Shown here: positions 1 to 9,042 of the stretch, in pieces | How the letters are laid out: every line of letters starts with the position of its first letter | How positions within the stretch are numbered: position 1 is the first letter of the stretch | NCBI GenBank assembly: GCA_934675585.1 | Contig: CAKUQY010000021.1 | Coordinates: forward strand, 1-34,529 | DNA from: an uncultured Opitutales bacterium | GTDB lineage: Bacteria > Verrucomicrobiota > Verrucomicrobiia > Opitutales > UBA953 | Reading direction: 5' to 3' | DNA length: 34,529 bases | Notes under the pieces: generated by a model | The model's input: only the letters and a program-made list of their open reading frames with translations | Databases searched by the model: none | What the model was told of the DNA's origin: nothing | Translations under genes and position numbers: made by a program

Positions 1-48
1 ATATTTATTTAGGTTATTGTTGAATGTTATTTTTTAGAACTACAAAAA

Positions 49-177
49 TTCTAAAACCGAAAAAAAAAACGCAAGCACAAAATTAAATTCGCGTTCCCGC
101 AAGATTAAAAAATCAAAAAAATTCTTCGTTTTCTTTATCGAGCAAACGCGAGTAGGTGCTCTTAAATTCTTTTTTTT
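49..177 (-). repeat. Upstream element of PEP-CTERM genes, copy 1
   Basis: A core reading TTCTAAAAcCG followed by an A-run and ACGCAAGCA lies at about 49-78. A GAGCA...TGCTC segment follows at about 140-162. The same order occurs at 8171-8300 and 14131-14255, both just upstream of minus-strand PEP-CTERM genes. By analogy with copy 2, a gene reading leftwards should start about nine bases beyond the left edge of this window. Its function is unknown; it may be an untranslated leader or promoter region. Confidence 0.6.
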
Positions 178-1292
178 CTTGTTCCCGCGCCTGCGCGTCT
201 GCGTCGCCTTAGCAACGCGCCCAAAAAATCTTCGTGCCTTCGTGTCTTCGTGTGAGATTTTTTCCCGTTCCCGCGCCCACCAACAAAAATTCTTAGTTTC
301 CCTTAAATTTTCCCGTAGTTGCCTTAGATGGAAAATTCCCGTTCCCGTGGCGAAGTTTTTTTTATTCACTCCCTTCGGGACTGATGTTATTTTTATTTTA
401 CCCCCACACGCTCGCGTTCCCGCTCGCTTTTGTGGGGGTTAGCCATCGCGGAAACGCGTTCCCGCGATTTTAGTGCCTTCGGCACAACTCAAAAATCCTA
501 TTGATTCCTACTAAACCTACGGTTTTTCATTCCCGCGTTCCCGCCTCTTGTGGCGAAGTTAGAAATGGTTCCATCTCGCGTTGCTCGGTACCGCGTCCCA
601 AAAAACCTTTTCGCCGAAGGCGCTTTTTCGCGGAAACGCGCTTTTCGCGAAGCGCTTTTGAAATCTTCCCGTTCCCGCACGCAAACAAAATCCCTTAGTT
701 TCCTTAAATTTTCCCGTAGTTTCCTTAGTTGAAAAAATCCTGTTCCCGTGAGATTTTTTGTTTGCGGGAAGAGTCGCCCTTTCAGGGCTGGTTTTTATTT
801 ATTCTTTTACCCAGGGCTTGCGCCCTGGGCTAATTCTGTCGCACTGTTAGCGCTTGGAGTTTGCGAAAAAAAAAAACAAAAATGGAGCGGCAAGATGCCA
901 CTCCTCCCAAAAAACCTTTTCGCCGAAGGCGCTTTGAACGCGGGAACGCGCTTTTCGCGAAGTGCTTTTGAAATTATCCCAAGTCCCGTTCCCACCAACT
1001 CTCAACTTTTTTAGTTCACTCCCTTCGGGACTGTTTTTGTTTTTAGCAACCCCCACACGCGAGACGCGCATTCGCGCGACTATGACGATGACAATGACTA
1101 TGACCGAATTTGAAAATAACTGAAATAAAATTCGCTCGCTTTTGTGGGGGTTAGCCATCGCGGGAACGCGTTCCCGCAATTTCAGTGCCTTCGGCACTGC
1201 AAGGAAATTTAAAAATTAAGAGTTGAAAGTTAAAATCTTAAAAATCCTAAAATCTGTGGATGAATTTTGCGTTCCCGCCATCCATTTCGTTC

Positions 1293-1321
1293 TTCATTCT
1301 GTTTTAAATCTGCTTTATAAT
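1293..1321 (+). promoter_or_regulatory. Probable aroA promoter (short leader)
   Basis: A perfect -10 hexamer TATAAT at 1316-1321 follows a weak -35 TTCATT at 1293-1298 with 17 bases between. Only nine bases separate the -10 from the ATG at 1331, so the transcript would begin at or within a few bases of the start codon. No Shine-Dalgarno sequence is visible. Confidence 0.5.
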
Positions 1322-1330
1322 CAATAGTTG

Positions 1331-2686
1331 ATGAAAACTCTCAGCATCATTCCTTTTTCCCGTGAGTGCGGGAACGCCGAAATCGCCGTCGATGTTCCTG
1401 GCTCGAAAAGCATCACCAACCGCGCGATGATTTTGGCTGCGCTCAAATCGGGAACGACAAAATTGACGACCGCGCTTTTTTCGGAAGACACGCGCGCGAT
1501 GATTGAATGTTTGCGGGAACTCGGTTTTAAAATCGAAGCCGACGAGAGCGAAAAAACGATTTCCATTCGCGGGAACGGAGGCAAAATTCCGCGAAACCGC
1601 GCGACGCTTTATGTCGCCACGGCGGGAACGACTGCGCGATTTTTAACGGCGATGCTCGCGCTTTGCCCCGATGGAGAATTCGAGCTCGACGGCTCGCCCG
1701 TTATGCGCAAACGCCCGATGAAAGGTTTGCTCGACGCGCTCAAACAATTGGGTTGCAATTTTGAATTTCACGGCGAAAGCGACTGTTTCCCGTTCACGAT
1801 GCGCACGCGTGGCATTTGCAAAAAAACGGTTGAAGTCGATGCGAGCGCGTCGTCGCAAATTTTGTCCGCGCTGATGCTGATCGCGCCGATTGTTGGGCTA
1901 AAAATCAAGCTTGCGGGAACGACAGTTTCAAAACCATTTTTAATTTTAACGGCAAAAATGATCGAACAATTTGGCGGCGAAATCCGCTCCCGCGGGAGCG
2001 TTTGGTCGAGCGCGGAAACGGGCTACGCGAGCAAACAACGCGTTTACGCGATCGAGCCCGACGCGACGGCGGCGTCTTATTTTGCGGTGCGCGCAATCGC
2101 CAACGGCGTTGATTCGCCTAAAATTTGCGTCAACAATTTGCAAAGCGAAAGCATTCAGGGCGACATTAAATTTTACGAATTGCTTTGCGAAAACAATTTT
2201 GTCGCGGGAGCGGAAAGCGATGCGGGAATGCACTTTGCGAACGCGGGAACGCCGCCCGCCGCGGAACTGACGCTCGATTTTAACGCGATCAGCGATACGT
2301 TTTTGAGTCTTGCAGCGTTTGTTCTCCTGACAAAAACCGCCGTAACAATCACGGGAATCGCCCACACGCGCAAACAGGAAAGCGACCGCGTTCACGCGAT
2401 GGCGACCGAACTCGCAAAAATTATCGGCAAAAAAAATGTAACGGAAACGGAAGACACGCTCACGATTATTCCGCCAAAAAATCTCGCGGAAACGCTCGCG
2501 AAAAAATCGTTGCCCATCGCGATCGACACTTACAAAGATCACCGAATCGCGATGTGTTTTGGCATGTTGGGAACCGTTGACGTTCTCGGGAACGGCAAGC
2601 CCTGGCTCGCAATTAACGATCCCGAATGTTGCGCCAAAACATTTCCAAACTTCTTTGAAGTTTTGGACGCGATGAGAAATCACTAA
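1331..2686 (+). CDS. aroA: 3-phosphoshikimate 1-carboxyvinyltransferase (EPSP synthase)
   Basis: Transfers the enolpyruvyl group of PEP to shikimate-3-phosphate, the sixth step of the cytosolic shikimate pathway to aromatic amino acids. The 451-residue protein is of normal family length. Visible signatures are the N-terminal GSKSITNR substrate-binding motif (about residues 24-31), ATAGTTARFLTA in place of the usual NAGTAMR loop, DGSPVMRKRPM, SASSQ, RKQESDR and TYKDHRIAMCF near residue 402, and the terminal lysine in KTFPNFF. The ATG at 1331 is chosen over the in-frame TTG at 1328 because it is the better codon and fits the family start. Its stop shares one base with the next ATG (TAATG), so it is translationally coupled to the comEC-like gene. 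Nine CGGGAACG-type motifs lie inside, all in the sense direction. Confidence 0.96.
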   Translation: MKTLSIIPFSRECGNAEIAVDVPGSKSITNRAMILAALKSGTTKLTTALFSEDTRAMIECLRELGFKIEADESEKTISIRGNGGKIPRNRATLYVATAGTTARFLTAMLALCPDGEFELDGSPVMRKRPMKGLLDALKQLGCNFEFHGESDCFPFTMRTRGICKKTVEVDASASSQILSALMLIAPIVGLKIKLAGTTVSKPFLILTAKMIEQFGGEIRSRGSVWSSAETGYASKQRVYAIEPDATAASYFAVRAIANGVDSPKICVNNLQSESIQGDIKFYELLCENNFVAGAESDAGMHFANAGTPPAAELTLDFNAISDTFLSLAAFVLLTKTAVTITGIAHTRKQESDRVHAMATELAKIIGKKNVTETEDTLTIIPPKNLAETLAKKSLPIAIDTYKDHRIAMCFGMLGTVDVLGNGKPWLAINDPECCAKTFPNFFEVLDAMRNH

Positions 2687-4353
2687 TGCAATCGTCCATC
2701 GAAATCGCACACGCACGCGCGCCAATACTTTGGCTGTTGTTGCCGACAATTTGCGGCTACGCGCTTTGCGAGATGGGATTTTATTTTGAGGCAAATTGGG
2801 CAAAAATCACCGCTTGCGCGCTCGCGGGAACGCTCATTTTGTGCGCCTTTTTTTGTTCCCGCAAAAACGCAAAACTTTGGGCGCTCGCGTTCGCGTGCGG
2901 CGTAATTTTTCTCGCGGGAACGTGGTGGAGTCTGCGCGCGCCAAACTTAGTCGCGCTTGATGAAAAATTTCCTGAAACCGAAATCGCCACCACGCTCGTT
3001 ATTGAAAAAACATTTCTTTCGGCAGGGAAAAATTGGACGGGTTTAGCGAGCATTCGCGAAACCAACGAAAAGTCCGCGCTCAACAACACGCGCGCGTTTT
3101 ATATGATTTCCAAAAAACGCCTCGCCGATGCGCCCATTGAAAATCAGCAAATTGCAATTGCGGGAGCGCTCTCGCCTTGGCACACGCAAACTTGGATTGG
3201 CGACGATTTTCTCGACTATTTAAAAAGTCAACGCGCGTCATTTGCGATCACACAAATCGTTCCCGCCAAAGAAAAACTTGCGCCCTCGCTTGCCACGCGT
3301 TGGTCGCAATGGTGTCGCGAACAACGCAATCGCATTTCAGAAAATCTCATCGCGCTGGGCGGAAACGCTTGGGAACGCGAATCGCGCGTGCTCGTCGCAA
3401 TGATGTTTGGCGAACGCGGACGCTTGCCCGCCATCGAAAAAGCCAATTTTCAACTCACGGGAACGATGCACATTTTCGCGGTTTCGGGATTACACGTCGC
3501 GATTGTCGCGCTGATTTTATCGTGGGCGGGAACGCTTTTGCGCTTGCGGGAACGCCAACATATTTTTCTCATTTTATTTTTTTCGTGGGTTTATGTGCAG
3601 CTCGCGGGAGCGGTGCCGTCGGCATCGCGCGCGTGGATGATGATTTGTTTTTATTATTTAGGAAAATTATTGGGGCGCGGCAATTATACTGTTCCCGCAA
3701 TTGCGTTGGTTGCGCTGATCAATCTTTGGTGGAAGCCGTGGCTCATTGCTGATTTAGGATTTCAACTTTCGTATTGCGTGGTGCTGGGCATTTTTCTTTA
3801 CGCGTTGCCGCTCAATCATTATTTGCTCGAAAAATGGAATCCGTTCGCGGGCTTGCCAAATTTGTTGATGAATTGGCGGCAAAAATTGTGTGAAAAATTA
3901 CGCACAAACATTATTGGCAGTTTTGCAATTGCGTTCACGGCGTTTATTGCGACGAGTTTGCTAATTGCCGACGCACAAAAAATTTTTACGCCTGTTTCAA
4001 TTTTTACAAATATTTTATTAGTTCCCATTGTGGGCGTGATGCTGCCGTTAGCGGTAATTGCGGGAACGCTCACATTGATCCCAGCGGGAACGTTTTTTGC
4101 GGGAACGCTGTGGACGCTTTGTTGTTGGCTTTGCATTTTTTGTGAATGGCTGACGGGAACGCTTGCGCATGAAGTTGGCGCGTTTGAGGTCGCGCTCAAC
4201 GTTTCTTGGCTTGCGCCGCTTGGGGTTTTTGCAATTTTAACGACATTTTTTTTAGGTGAAGATTGGCGCGTTTTGCGGGAACGCCCGCTGTTGCGATTTT
4301 CGCTGCCGCTGTTAATTTTGATTTTATTTTTATTATGCTCATCGCTATTTTAA
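2686..4353 (+). CDS. comEC: ComEC/Rec2-type DNA uptake channel protein, lacking the C-terminal hydrolase domain
   Basis: Inner-membrane channel family that carries single-stranded DNA into the cytoplasm during natural transformation. The 555-residue protein starts with hydrophobic segments and a soluble N-terminal region (DUF4131-like). The Competence domain follows, with MHIFAVSGLHVAIVAL at about residues 260-275, AGAVPSASRAWMM, and LIADLGFQLSY. About ten hydrophobic segments are visible. Many ComEC proteins of 700-800 residues carry a C-terminal metallo-beta-lactamase domain; it is absent here, as in many shorter homologues, and no separate copy lies nearby. The start overlaps aroA by one base and the end overlaps the symporter gene by 19 bases. 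About 15 CGGGAACG-type motifs fall within the gene, read as A-G-T or R-E-R in the membrane segments. Family assignment is firm; an active role in competence is inference. Confidence 0.9.
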   Translation: MQSSIEIAHARAPILWLLLPTICGYALCEMGFYFEANWAKITACALAGTLILCAFFCSRKNAKLWALAFACGVIFLAGTWWSLRAPNLVALDEKFPETEIATTLVIEKTFLSAGKNWTGLASIRETNEKSALNNTRAFYMISKKRLADAPIENQQIAIAGALSPWHTQTWIGDDFLDYLKSQRASFAITQIVPAKEKLAPSLATRWSQWCREQRNRISENLIALGGNAWERESRVLVAMMFGERGRLPAIEKANFQLTGTMHIFAVSGLHVAIVALILSWAGTLLRLRERQHIFLILFFSWVYVQLAGAVPSASRAWMMICFYYLGKLLGRGNYTVPAIALVALINLWWKPWLIADLGFQLSYCVVLGIFLYALPLNHYLLEKWNPFAGLPNLLMNWRQKLCEKLRTNIIGSFAIAFTAFIATSLLIADAQKIFTPVSIFTNILLVPIVGVMLPLAVIAGTLTLIPAGTFFAGTLWTLCCWLCIFCEWLTGTLAHEVGAFEVALNVSWLAPLGVFAILTTFFLGEDWRVLRERPLLRFSLPLLILILFLLCSSLF

Positions 4354-5780
4354 TTGCATATTTTCTAATGCTTTTCGGTTTTTCGCGCGCGGTTTCCAAG
4401 CGTGGCGGGAACGCCATTTTTTATCGCGGCGAACGCAAATCGTCGTGGCTTTTGGTTGCCTACGGGATGATTGGCGCGTCGCTGAGCGGCGTTAGTTTTG
4501 TGAGCGTTCCCGGTTTAGTCGCGACGCAAGATTTGACTTATTTGCAAATGTGTTTGGGCTTTATCGCGGGTTATTTTATCGTCGCGTTTGTGCTGTTGCC
4601 GCTGTATTACAAATTTAATTTAACCTCGATTTATGCGTTGCTCGACAAGCAAAGCGGCGTTGAATATTCGGCAGAACGCAAAGTGGCTGCGCTGTTTTTT
4701 TTAATTTCAGATTTGCTCGGCAGCGGCGTAAAATTTTTCTTAGTTTGCATTATTTTGCAGCGTTTTATTTTTGATGATTTGGGCGTAAGTTTTTTGATTG
4801 CCGTTCCCGCGATGGTCGCCGGCATTTGGCTTTACACGCGGCGCGGCGGCGTTAAGACCTTAGTTTACACCGACGTTTTGCAAACCACGCTCATGCTCGC
4901 CGCGGCAGCACTTTTGATTTGGCAACTCAAAGACGCGTTCCCGCAAGCACTCAACAGCGAACACTGGCGCACGTTTGAATTTGCCGATTTTAAAACCACG
5001 CAAAATTTTTGGAAACAATTTATCACGGGAGCGTTCATCGTTGTCGTTATGACGGGGCTCAACCAAAATATGATGCAAAAAAATCTCACTTGCAAAACGC
5101 TGCGCGAGGCGCAAAAAGATATGTGCGTTTCTGGATTTTTCTTCGTTCCCGTCAATCTGCTTTTCTTGGTGCTCGGCATTTTGTTGCTGATTTGGATTCC
5201 GCAAAATGGACTCAGCGTTCCCGCAAAAGGCGACGAATTATTGCCGTTTTTTGTAGAAAATAGCGGCTCGCGCGCGACGCTTATTTTGTTTGTTTTAGGA
5301 ATTGTTTCAGCGGCGTTTTCGTCGGCAGATTCGGCGCTGACGGCGCTCACGACGAGTGCGTGCATCGATTTGTTTCAAAAACCCGATGACGAACGCTTGC
5401 GGGAACGCGTGCATTTTGCGCTCGCAATTATTTTTGTCGGCATCGTTTACGCGCTTTATTATTTTGGCACAAACAGCTTGCTCAATTTGGTTTATGTGCT
5501 CGTAAGTTACACGTATGGCCCGCTGTTGGGGCTCTTTGGTTTTGCGCTTTTGAAGAAAAAAGTGTTCCCGTCAAAATTCGTTCCCGTCTTAACAATTTGT
5601 TTATTTGCGCCGATAATTTGCTACGCGCTCAACGCGGGAACGCTCGCGTGGCTCGATTACAAATTTGGCTACGAATTATTGCTCATCAACGGCGCGCTGG
5701 CGTTCGCGGGACTTATAATTTACCACACTGCGCGGGAACGAGAAAACGCAAAATCGCACAGGAAAGCGCAATTCGAATAA
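4335..5780 (+). CDS. Sodium:solute symporter (SSS/SLC5 family)
   Basis: A 481-residue multi-pass membrane protein of the Na+-coupled solute symporter family. The N-terminus runs LIAYFLMLFGF, then YRGERKSSWLLVAYGMIGAS and SGVSFVSVPGLV, the typical TM1 region of this family. Later helices include TGLNQNMMQKNLTCK, a conserved loop, and SAAFSSADSALTAL, the sodium-site region. The substrate (sugar, sialic acid, amino acid or other) cannot be read from the sequence. The ATG at 4335 is chosen because it places the first helix at the N-terminus; the longer frame from TTG 4263 would add 24 residues overlapping comEC. It is the last gene of the aroA-comEC run, with about 11 motif copies inside. No Shine-Dalgarno site is seen, so translational coupling to comEC is likely. 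Confidence 0.87.
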   Translation: MLIAILIAYFLMLFGFSRAVSKRGGNAIFYRGERKSSWLLVAYGMIGASLSGVSFVSVPGLVATQDLTYLQMCLGFIAGYFIVAFVLLPLYYKFNLTSIYALLDKQSGVEYSAERKVAALFFLISDLLGSGVKFFLVCIILQRFIFDDLGVSFLIAVPAMVAGIWLYTRRGGVKTLVYTDVLQTTLMLAAAALLIWQLKDAFPQALNSEHWRTFEFADFKTTQNFWKQFITGAFIVVVMTGLNQNMMQKNLTCKTLREAQKDMCVSGFFFVPVNLLFLVLGILLLIWIPQNGLSVPAKGDELLPFFVENSGSRATLILFVLGIVSAAFSSADSALTALTTSACIDLFQKPDDERLRERVHFALAIIFVGIVYALYYFGTNSLLNLVYVLVSYTYGPLLGLFGFALLKKKVFPSKFVPVLTICLFAPIICYALNAGTLAWLDYKFGYELLLINGALAFAGLIIYHTARERENAKSHRKAQFE

Positions 5781-7257
5781 GCACGGGAACGGGAAATTTC
5801 TCACACGAAGAACACATACCGAGCGAAGCGACACCCCGCCATTAAAACGAATTATTTTTTGGGTGGGGCGGGAACGTTGGGCGGGAACGGGAAATTTTTT
5901 TTAACTACGAATAAACGTAAATTTACGCGAAGAAAATTTTCAAAAGCGCTTCGCGAAAAGCGCGTTCCCGCGTTCAAAGCGCCTGCGGCGAAAAGATTTT
6001 TGGGAGGCGGCACCGAGCAACGCGAGATGGAACCATTTCTAATTTCGCCACAAGAGGCGGGAACGCGGGAATGAAAAACCGTAGGTTTATTAGGAATCAA
6101 TAGGATTTTTGAGTTGTGCCGAAGGCACTAAAATCGCTTGCAATGGCTAACCCCCACAAAAGCGAGCAAACGCGAGCGTGTGGAGGTAAAACAAAAGTAA
6201 AATTAGCCCCGAAGGGGGTGAACTAAAAAACTTCGCGGGAACGTGGAAACGCGGGTTTTATTTCTCACGCAGATCTCGCCAATTGCGCAGATTTTATGGG
6301 AGGAGCGGCATCTTGCCGCTCCATTTTTGTTATTTTTTCCCGCAAACTCAAAGCGCCAACGGCGCGTCTTATTTCAGCCCAGGGCGCAAGCCTTGGATAA
6401 GCAAATAAATAAAAACCAGTCCTGAAAGGGCGACTCTCACCACAAACACCAAACACCACGGGAACGAGAATTTTTCATCTAAGGCAACTACGGAAAAATT
6501 AAAGGAAACTAAGAAATTTTGTTTGTTGCTCGGGAACGCGGGATTTATTTCTCACGCAGATCTCGCCAATTTCGCAGATTTTATGGGAGGAGCGGCATCT
6601 TGCCGCTCCATTTTTGTTATTTTTTCCCACAAACTCCAAGCGCCAACGGCGCGACAGAATTAGCCCAGGGCGCAAGCCATGGGTAAAAGAATAAAATCCA
6701 CCAGCGCTGAAAGCGCAGCAGAACACGGGGATGGGATTTTTTCAACGCCAATTGCGCAAAAGAAACACAAAATTACGCAAATATTTTTTGATGTTGTACG
6801 GGAGCGCGTGGAACGCGCAACTTTGCCGCGAGGGTTTGTGTTTTTTAGTTCACTCCCTTCGGGACTGATTTTATTTTTGATCTACCCCCACACGCTCGCG
6901 TTCCCGCTCGCTTTTGTGGGGGTTAGCCATCGCGGGAACGCGTTCCCGCAATTTCAGAGACTTCGGCACAGCAAAGTTTGCGGATTGAAAATAAAATTGG
7001 ATCCGCGAGACGCGCATCCTCCCATAAAATTTGCGCAATCGGCGAGATCTGCGTGAGAAATTTTCCCGCGTTCCCACGTTTCCACACCCCAAAAATAATT
7101 CGCGTAAATTAGCGTTTATTCGTAGTTGAAAAAAACTTTCCCGTTCCCGTGAACGTTAGTGAGCGAGCGTAAGCTACTCGCAATCGGTGTTAAAAAACGT
7201 TCCCGCAAAGTTGCCTTCACGGGAACGACAAAACAATATGAAAAAAATCTTTTCAAA
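5781..7257. repeat. Intergenic repeat mosaic
   Basis: No gene supported. The first half (5812-6530) holds modules mostly inverted relative to 1-1330: the block 5940-6130 is the reverse of 481-665, and 6113-6235 is a reverse copy of the CCCCCACA/TGTGGGGG hairpin block. Two near-identical tandem blocks follow at about 6265-6440 and 6549-6730. Each contains a GGAGCGGCA/TGCCGCTCC hairpin, a GCGCCAACGGCGCG segment and a GCCCAGGGCGCAAGCC segment. A forward copy of the hairpin block lies at 6845-6968 with the 18-base palindrome at 6932-6949. Bases 7083-7237 are repeated at 8872-9030. Confidence 0.8.
7191..7227 (-). terminator. Motif-pair hairpin terminator of the first PEP-CTERM gene
   Basis: CGTTCCCG at 7198-7205 and CGGGAACG at 7220-7227 form an 8-base-pair stem with a 14-base loop. 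On the minus strand the stem is followed by a T-run. It lies about 30 bases beyond the stop at 7258. Confidence 0.7.
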
Positions 7258-8112
7258 TTAGCGACGACGGCGGCGACGAGCCGCGACGAGCGCCAACGCT
7301 CCCGCGCCCGCCAACAAGCCGAACGCACTCGGCTCCGGAATCGCAGAGGCATTCGCCTTATGCGTCTTGAGGTAGCTGATTTGCTCCTGTCCGAGCGCAC
7401 CTTTGTAAATTGCGATATCCGACAACGTGAGCGAAGACTCTTTCCCGGCTGAAAGCTTTCCACCGAACGCAAAGTTGGTCATCGCATTCTGGCTGGTAAG
7501 ATTTACCGTTCCCGTACCCTTCTTCTCTCCGTCAATGTAAAGAGAGAGCGTTCTTGCGCCGGAAGAGCCTTCGAGCACCAACGCATAGTGCGCCCACTCC
7601 GACGAGGCGGACTGGCTCGCCAACGTCTTGCCGTCCGTTCCCGCACCGGTCATCTCCTGATAGCCGTCTTTGTCCATGACAATTTTATTCTGATTTTTGT
7701 AATCGGTCAGCTTCCACTGATAGGAGGAATTGACTCCGAACGCGAAGAGTACCGGCCACTCCGACGTCGAAAAGTCTGAATCATACTTCGCGTGGAAGCT
7801 GATCGTGAACGACCCGGAGCCTTCTTTCAGCGCGTCCGTCTGCGAGCCGACGGAGCTGTTCTCGGAAGTGAAGGACAGTTTGTTTTTTGAGGATGTCGAG
7901 TACGAACCTGCGCCGGAAATAAACCCGTCGTTCTGGTCAATCGTTCCGCTTCCGGAGAGGTTGGAGAACGCGCCGGAGCCGTGTTTCGCGGAATCGAGCG
8001 ACGTTCCCTTGGAGAAATCAAGTCCCCAAAGCAACTCGGTATCGACGACCGCCGCATTCGCGAGCATCGTTCCCGCAGCGAGAAGCGAAGATATTGCGAT
8101 AATGTTTTTCAT
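7258..8112 (-). CDS. Secreted LamG-like protein with PEP-CTERM anchor
   Basis: A 284-residue exported protein of unknown specific role. Residues 1-20 are a signal peptide (MKNIIAISSLLAAGTMLANA). The middle (about 85-235) looks like a concanavalin/LamG-type beta-sandwich, with SFTISFHAKY, WAHYALVLEGSSG and LSLYIDGEKKGTG typical of LamG_3 folds. The C-terminus is PEPSAFGLLAGAGALALV followed by an arginine run, the PEP-CTERM sorting signal that in other organisms is processed by an exosortase; none is in this window. Its codon use looks more balanced and more GC-rich than its neighbours, and it carries only four motif copies, so it may be a more recent arrival. A second family member lies at 13290-14096. 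Secretion and sorting are well supported; ligand and function are unknown. Confidence 0.85.
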   Translation of the reverse strand: MKNIIAISSLLAAGTMLANAAVVDTELLWGLDFSKGTSLDSAKHGSGAFSNLSGSGTIDQNDGFISGAGSYSTSSKNKLSFTSENSSVGSQTDALKEGSGSFTISFHAKYDSDFSTSEWPVLFAFGVNSSYQWKLTDYKNQNKIVMDKDGYQEMTGAGTDGKTLASQSASSEWAHYALVLEGSSGARTLSLYIDGEKKGTGTVNLTSQNAMTNFAFGGKLSAGKESSLTLSDIAIYKGALGQEQISYLKTHKANASAIPEPSAFGLLAGAGALALVAARRRRRR

Positions 8113-8118
8113 ATTTTG

Positions 8119-8124
8119 TGTATA
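8119..8124 (-). promoter_or_regulatory. Possible -10 box of the first PEP-CTERM gene
   Basis: TATACA on the minus strand lies six bases before the ATG at 8112, the same spacing as at the 17574 gene. No good -35 is visible 17 bases away, so this is tentative. The region is shared with bases 1-30 of the window. Confidence 0.3.
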
Positions 8125-8985
8125 TTTATTTAGGTTATTGTTGAATGTTATTTTTTAGAACTACAAAAAATTCTAAAATCGAAAAAAAAAAACGCAAGCA
8201 CAAAATTTAAAAAATCTGTTTTCTCGATTAAAAAATCAAAAACTCTCTTTGTTTTCTTTAGCGAGCGAACGCGAGTAGGTGCTCTTAAATTCTTTTTTTC
8301 GTTCCCGTTCCTGCACGTCTGCGTTGCCTTAGCAACGCGCCCAAAAAATCTTCGTGCCTTTGTGTCTTCGTGTGAGATTTTTTCCCGTTCCCGCGCCCAC
8401 CAACAAAAATTCTTAGCTTCCCTTAAATTTTCCCATAGTTGCCTTAGATGGAAAATTCCCGTTCCCGTGGCGAAGTTTTTTTTTATTCACTCCCTTCAGG
8501 ACTGGTATTATTTTTGTTTTACCCCCACACGCTCGCGTTCGCTCGCTTTTGTGGGGGTTAGCCATCGCGGGAACGCCTTCCCGCAATTTTAGTGCCTTCG
8601 GCACAGCAAAGTTTGCAGAGTGAAAATAAAATTGGATACGCGAGACGCGCATCCTCCCATAAAATCTGTGCAATCTGCGGAATCTGCGTGAGAAAATTCC
8701 CGTTCCCGCCGTTCCCGCGTTCCCGTATTCCCGTGTTCTGTCGCGCTTTCAGCGCTTGGAGTTTGCGGGGAAAAATAACAAAAATGGAGTGGCAAGATGC
8801 CACTCCTCCCAAAAAATTTGCACAATCTGCGAGATCTGCGCGAGAAATTTTCCCGCGTTCCCGCGTTTCCACACCCCAAAAATAATTCGCGTAAATTGGC
8901 GTTTATTCGTAGTTGAAAAAATCCCGTTCCTGTCCCCAAACCCGCGAACGTTAGTGAGCGAGCGTAAGCTACTCGCAATCGGTGT

Positions 8986-9020
8986 AAAAAAACGTTCCCG
9001 CGAGCAAGCCCACGGGAACG
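8986..9020 (-). terminator. Motif-pair hairpin terminator of rdgB
   Basis: CGTTCCCG at 8993-9000 pairs with CGGGAACG at 9013-9020 across a 12-base loop. On the minus strand a run of seven T follows the stem. It lies just beyond the rdgB stop at 9043. Confidence 0.7.
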
Positions 9021-9042
9021 CCGGAACATCATGAAAAAAAAT

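Larger units (their letters stand above)
1..1330. repeat. Intergenic repeat mosaic upstream of aroA
   Basis: No convincing gene. Bases 1-180 nearly duplicate 8121-8300, the region directly upstream of the PEP-CTERM gene at 7258-8112. Other modules recognisable from elsewhere in the window are: the CTTCGTG-rich segment 231-262; the CCTTAAATTTTCCCGTAG segment (290-357 and 690-745); the CTCCCTTCGGGACTG plus CCCCCACA/TGTGGGGG hairpin block (about 361-487 and 1011-1199); a 185-base block at 481-665 repeated inverted at 5940-6130; an 'aggget-GCGCCCTGGGC' type hairpin block at 766-900; and an 'AAGCGC/GCGCTT'-rich block (605-665 and 913-975). Several copies of the CGGGAACG motif are embedded, including a perfect 18-base palindrome at 1160-1177. 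Short ORFs here are translations of repeats. Confidence 0.8.
8113..9042. repeat. Intergenic repeat mosaic between rdgB and the PEP-CTERM gene
   Basis: No gene supported. Bases 8121-8600 parallel 1-487 almost module for module: PEP-CTERM upstream element, GAGCG...TGCTC segment, CTTCGTG segment, CTTAAATTTTCCC segment, and the CTCCCTTC/CCCCCACA hairpin block. This is a duplication of about 480 bases. Bases 8665-8860 hold segments reading ATCTGCGxGAxATCTGCG and a GGAGTGGCAAGATGCCACTCC hairpin variant. Three motif copies run nearly head to tail at about 8700-8730. Bases 8872-9030 repeat 7083-7237. Confidence 0.8.

Noticed and set aside
748..1197. Overlapping ORFs of about 88-116 codons in intergenic DNA
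   Set aside because: Their translations are simply the repeat modules; related reading frames recur in other mosaic copies (for example 6265-6459 and 6499-6726) in fragments, with no conserved start or domain.
1946..2803. Long antisense ORF of 285 codons opposite aroA
   Set aside because: Shadow of aroA codon structure; arginine-rich and without domain signatures. The same applies to 10895-11593 and 15838-16845.
6679..7056. 125-codon plus-strand ORF starting in the mosaic
   Set aside because: It runs through three different repeat modules, including the hairpin block, and has no recognisable protein pattern.
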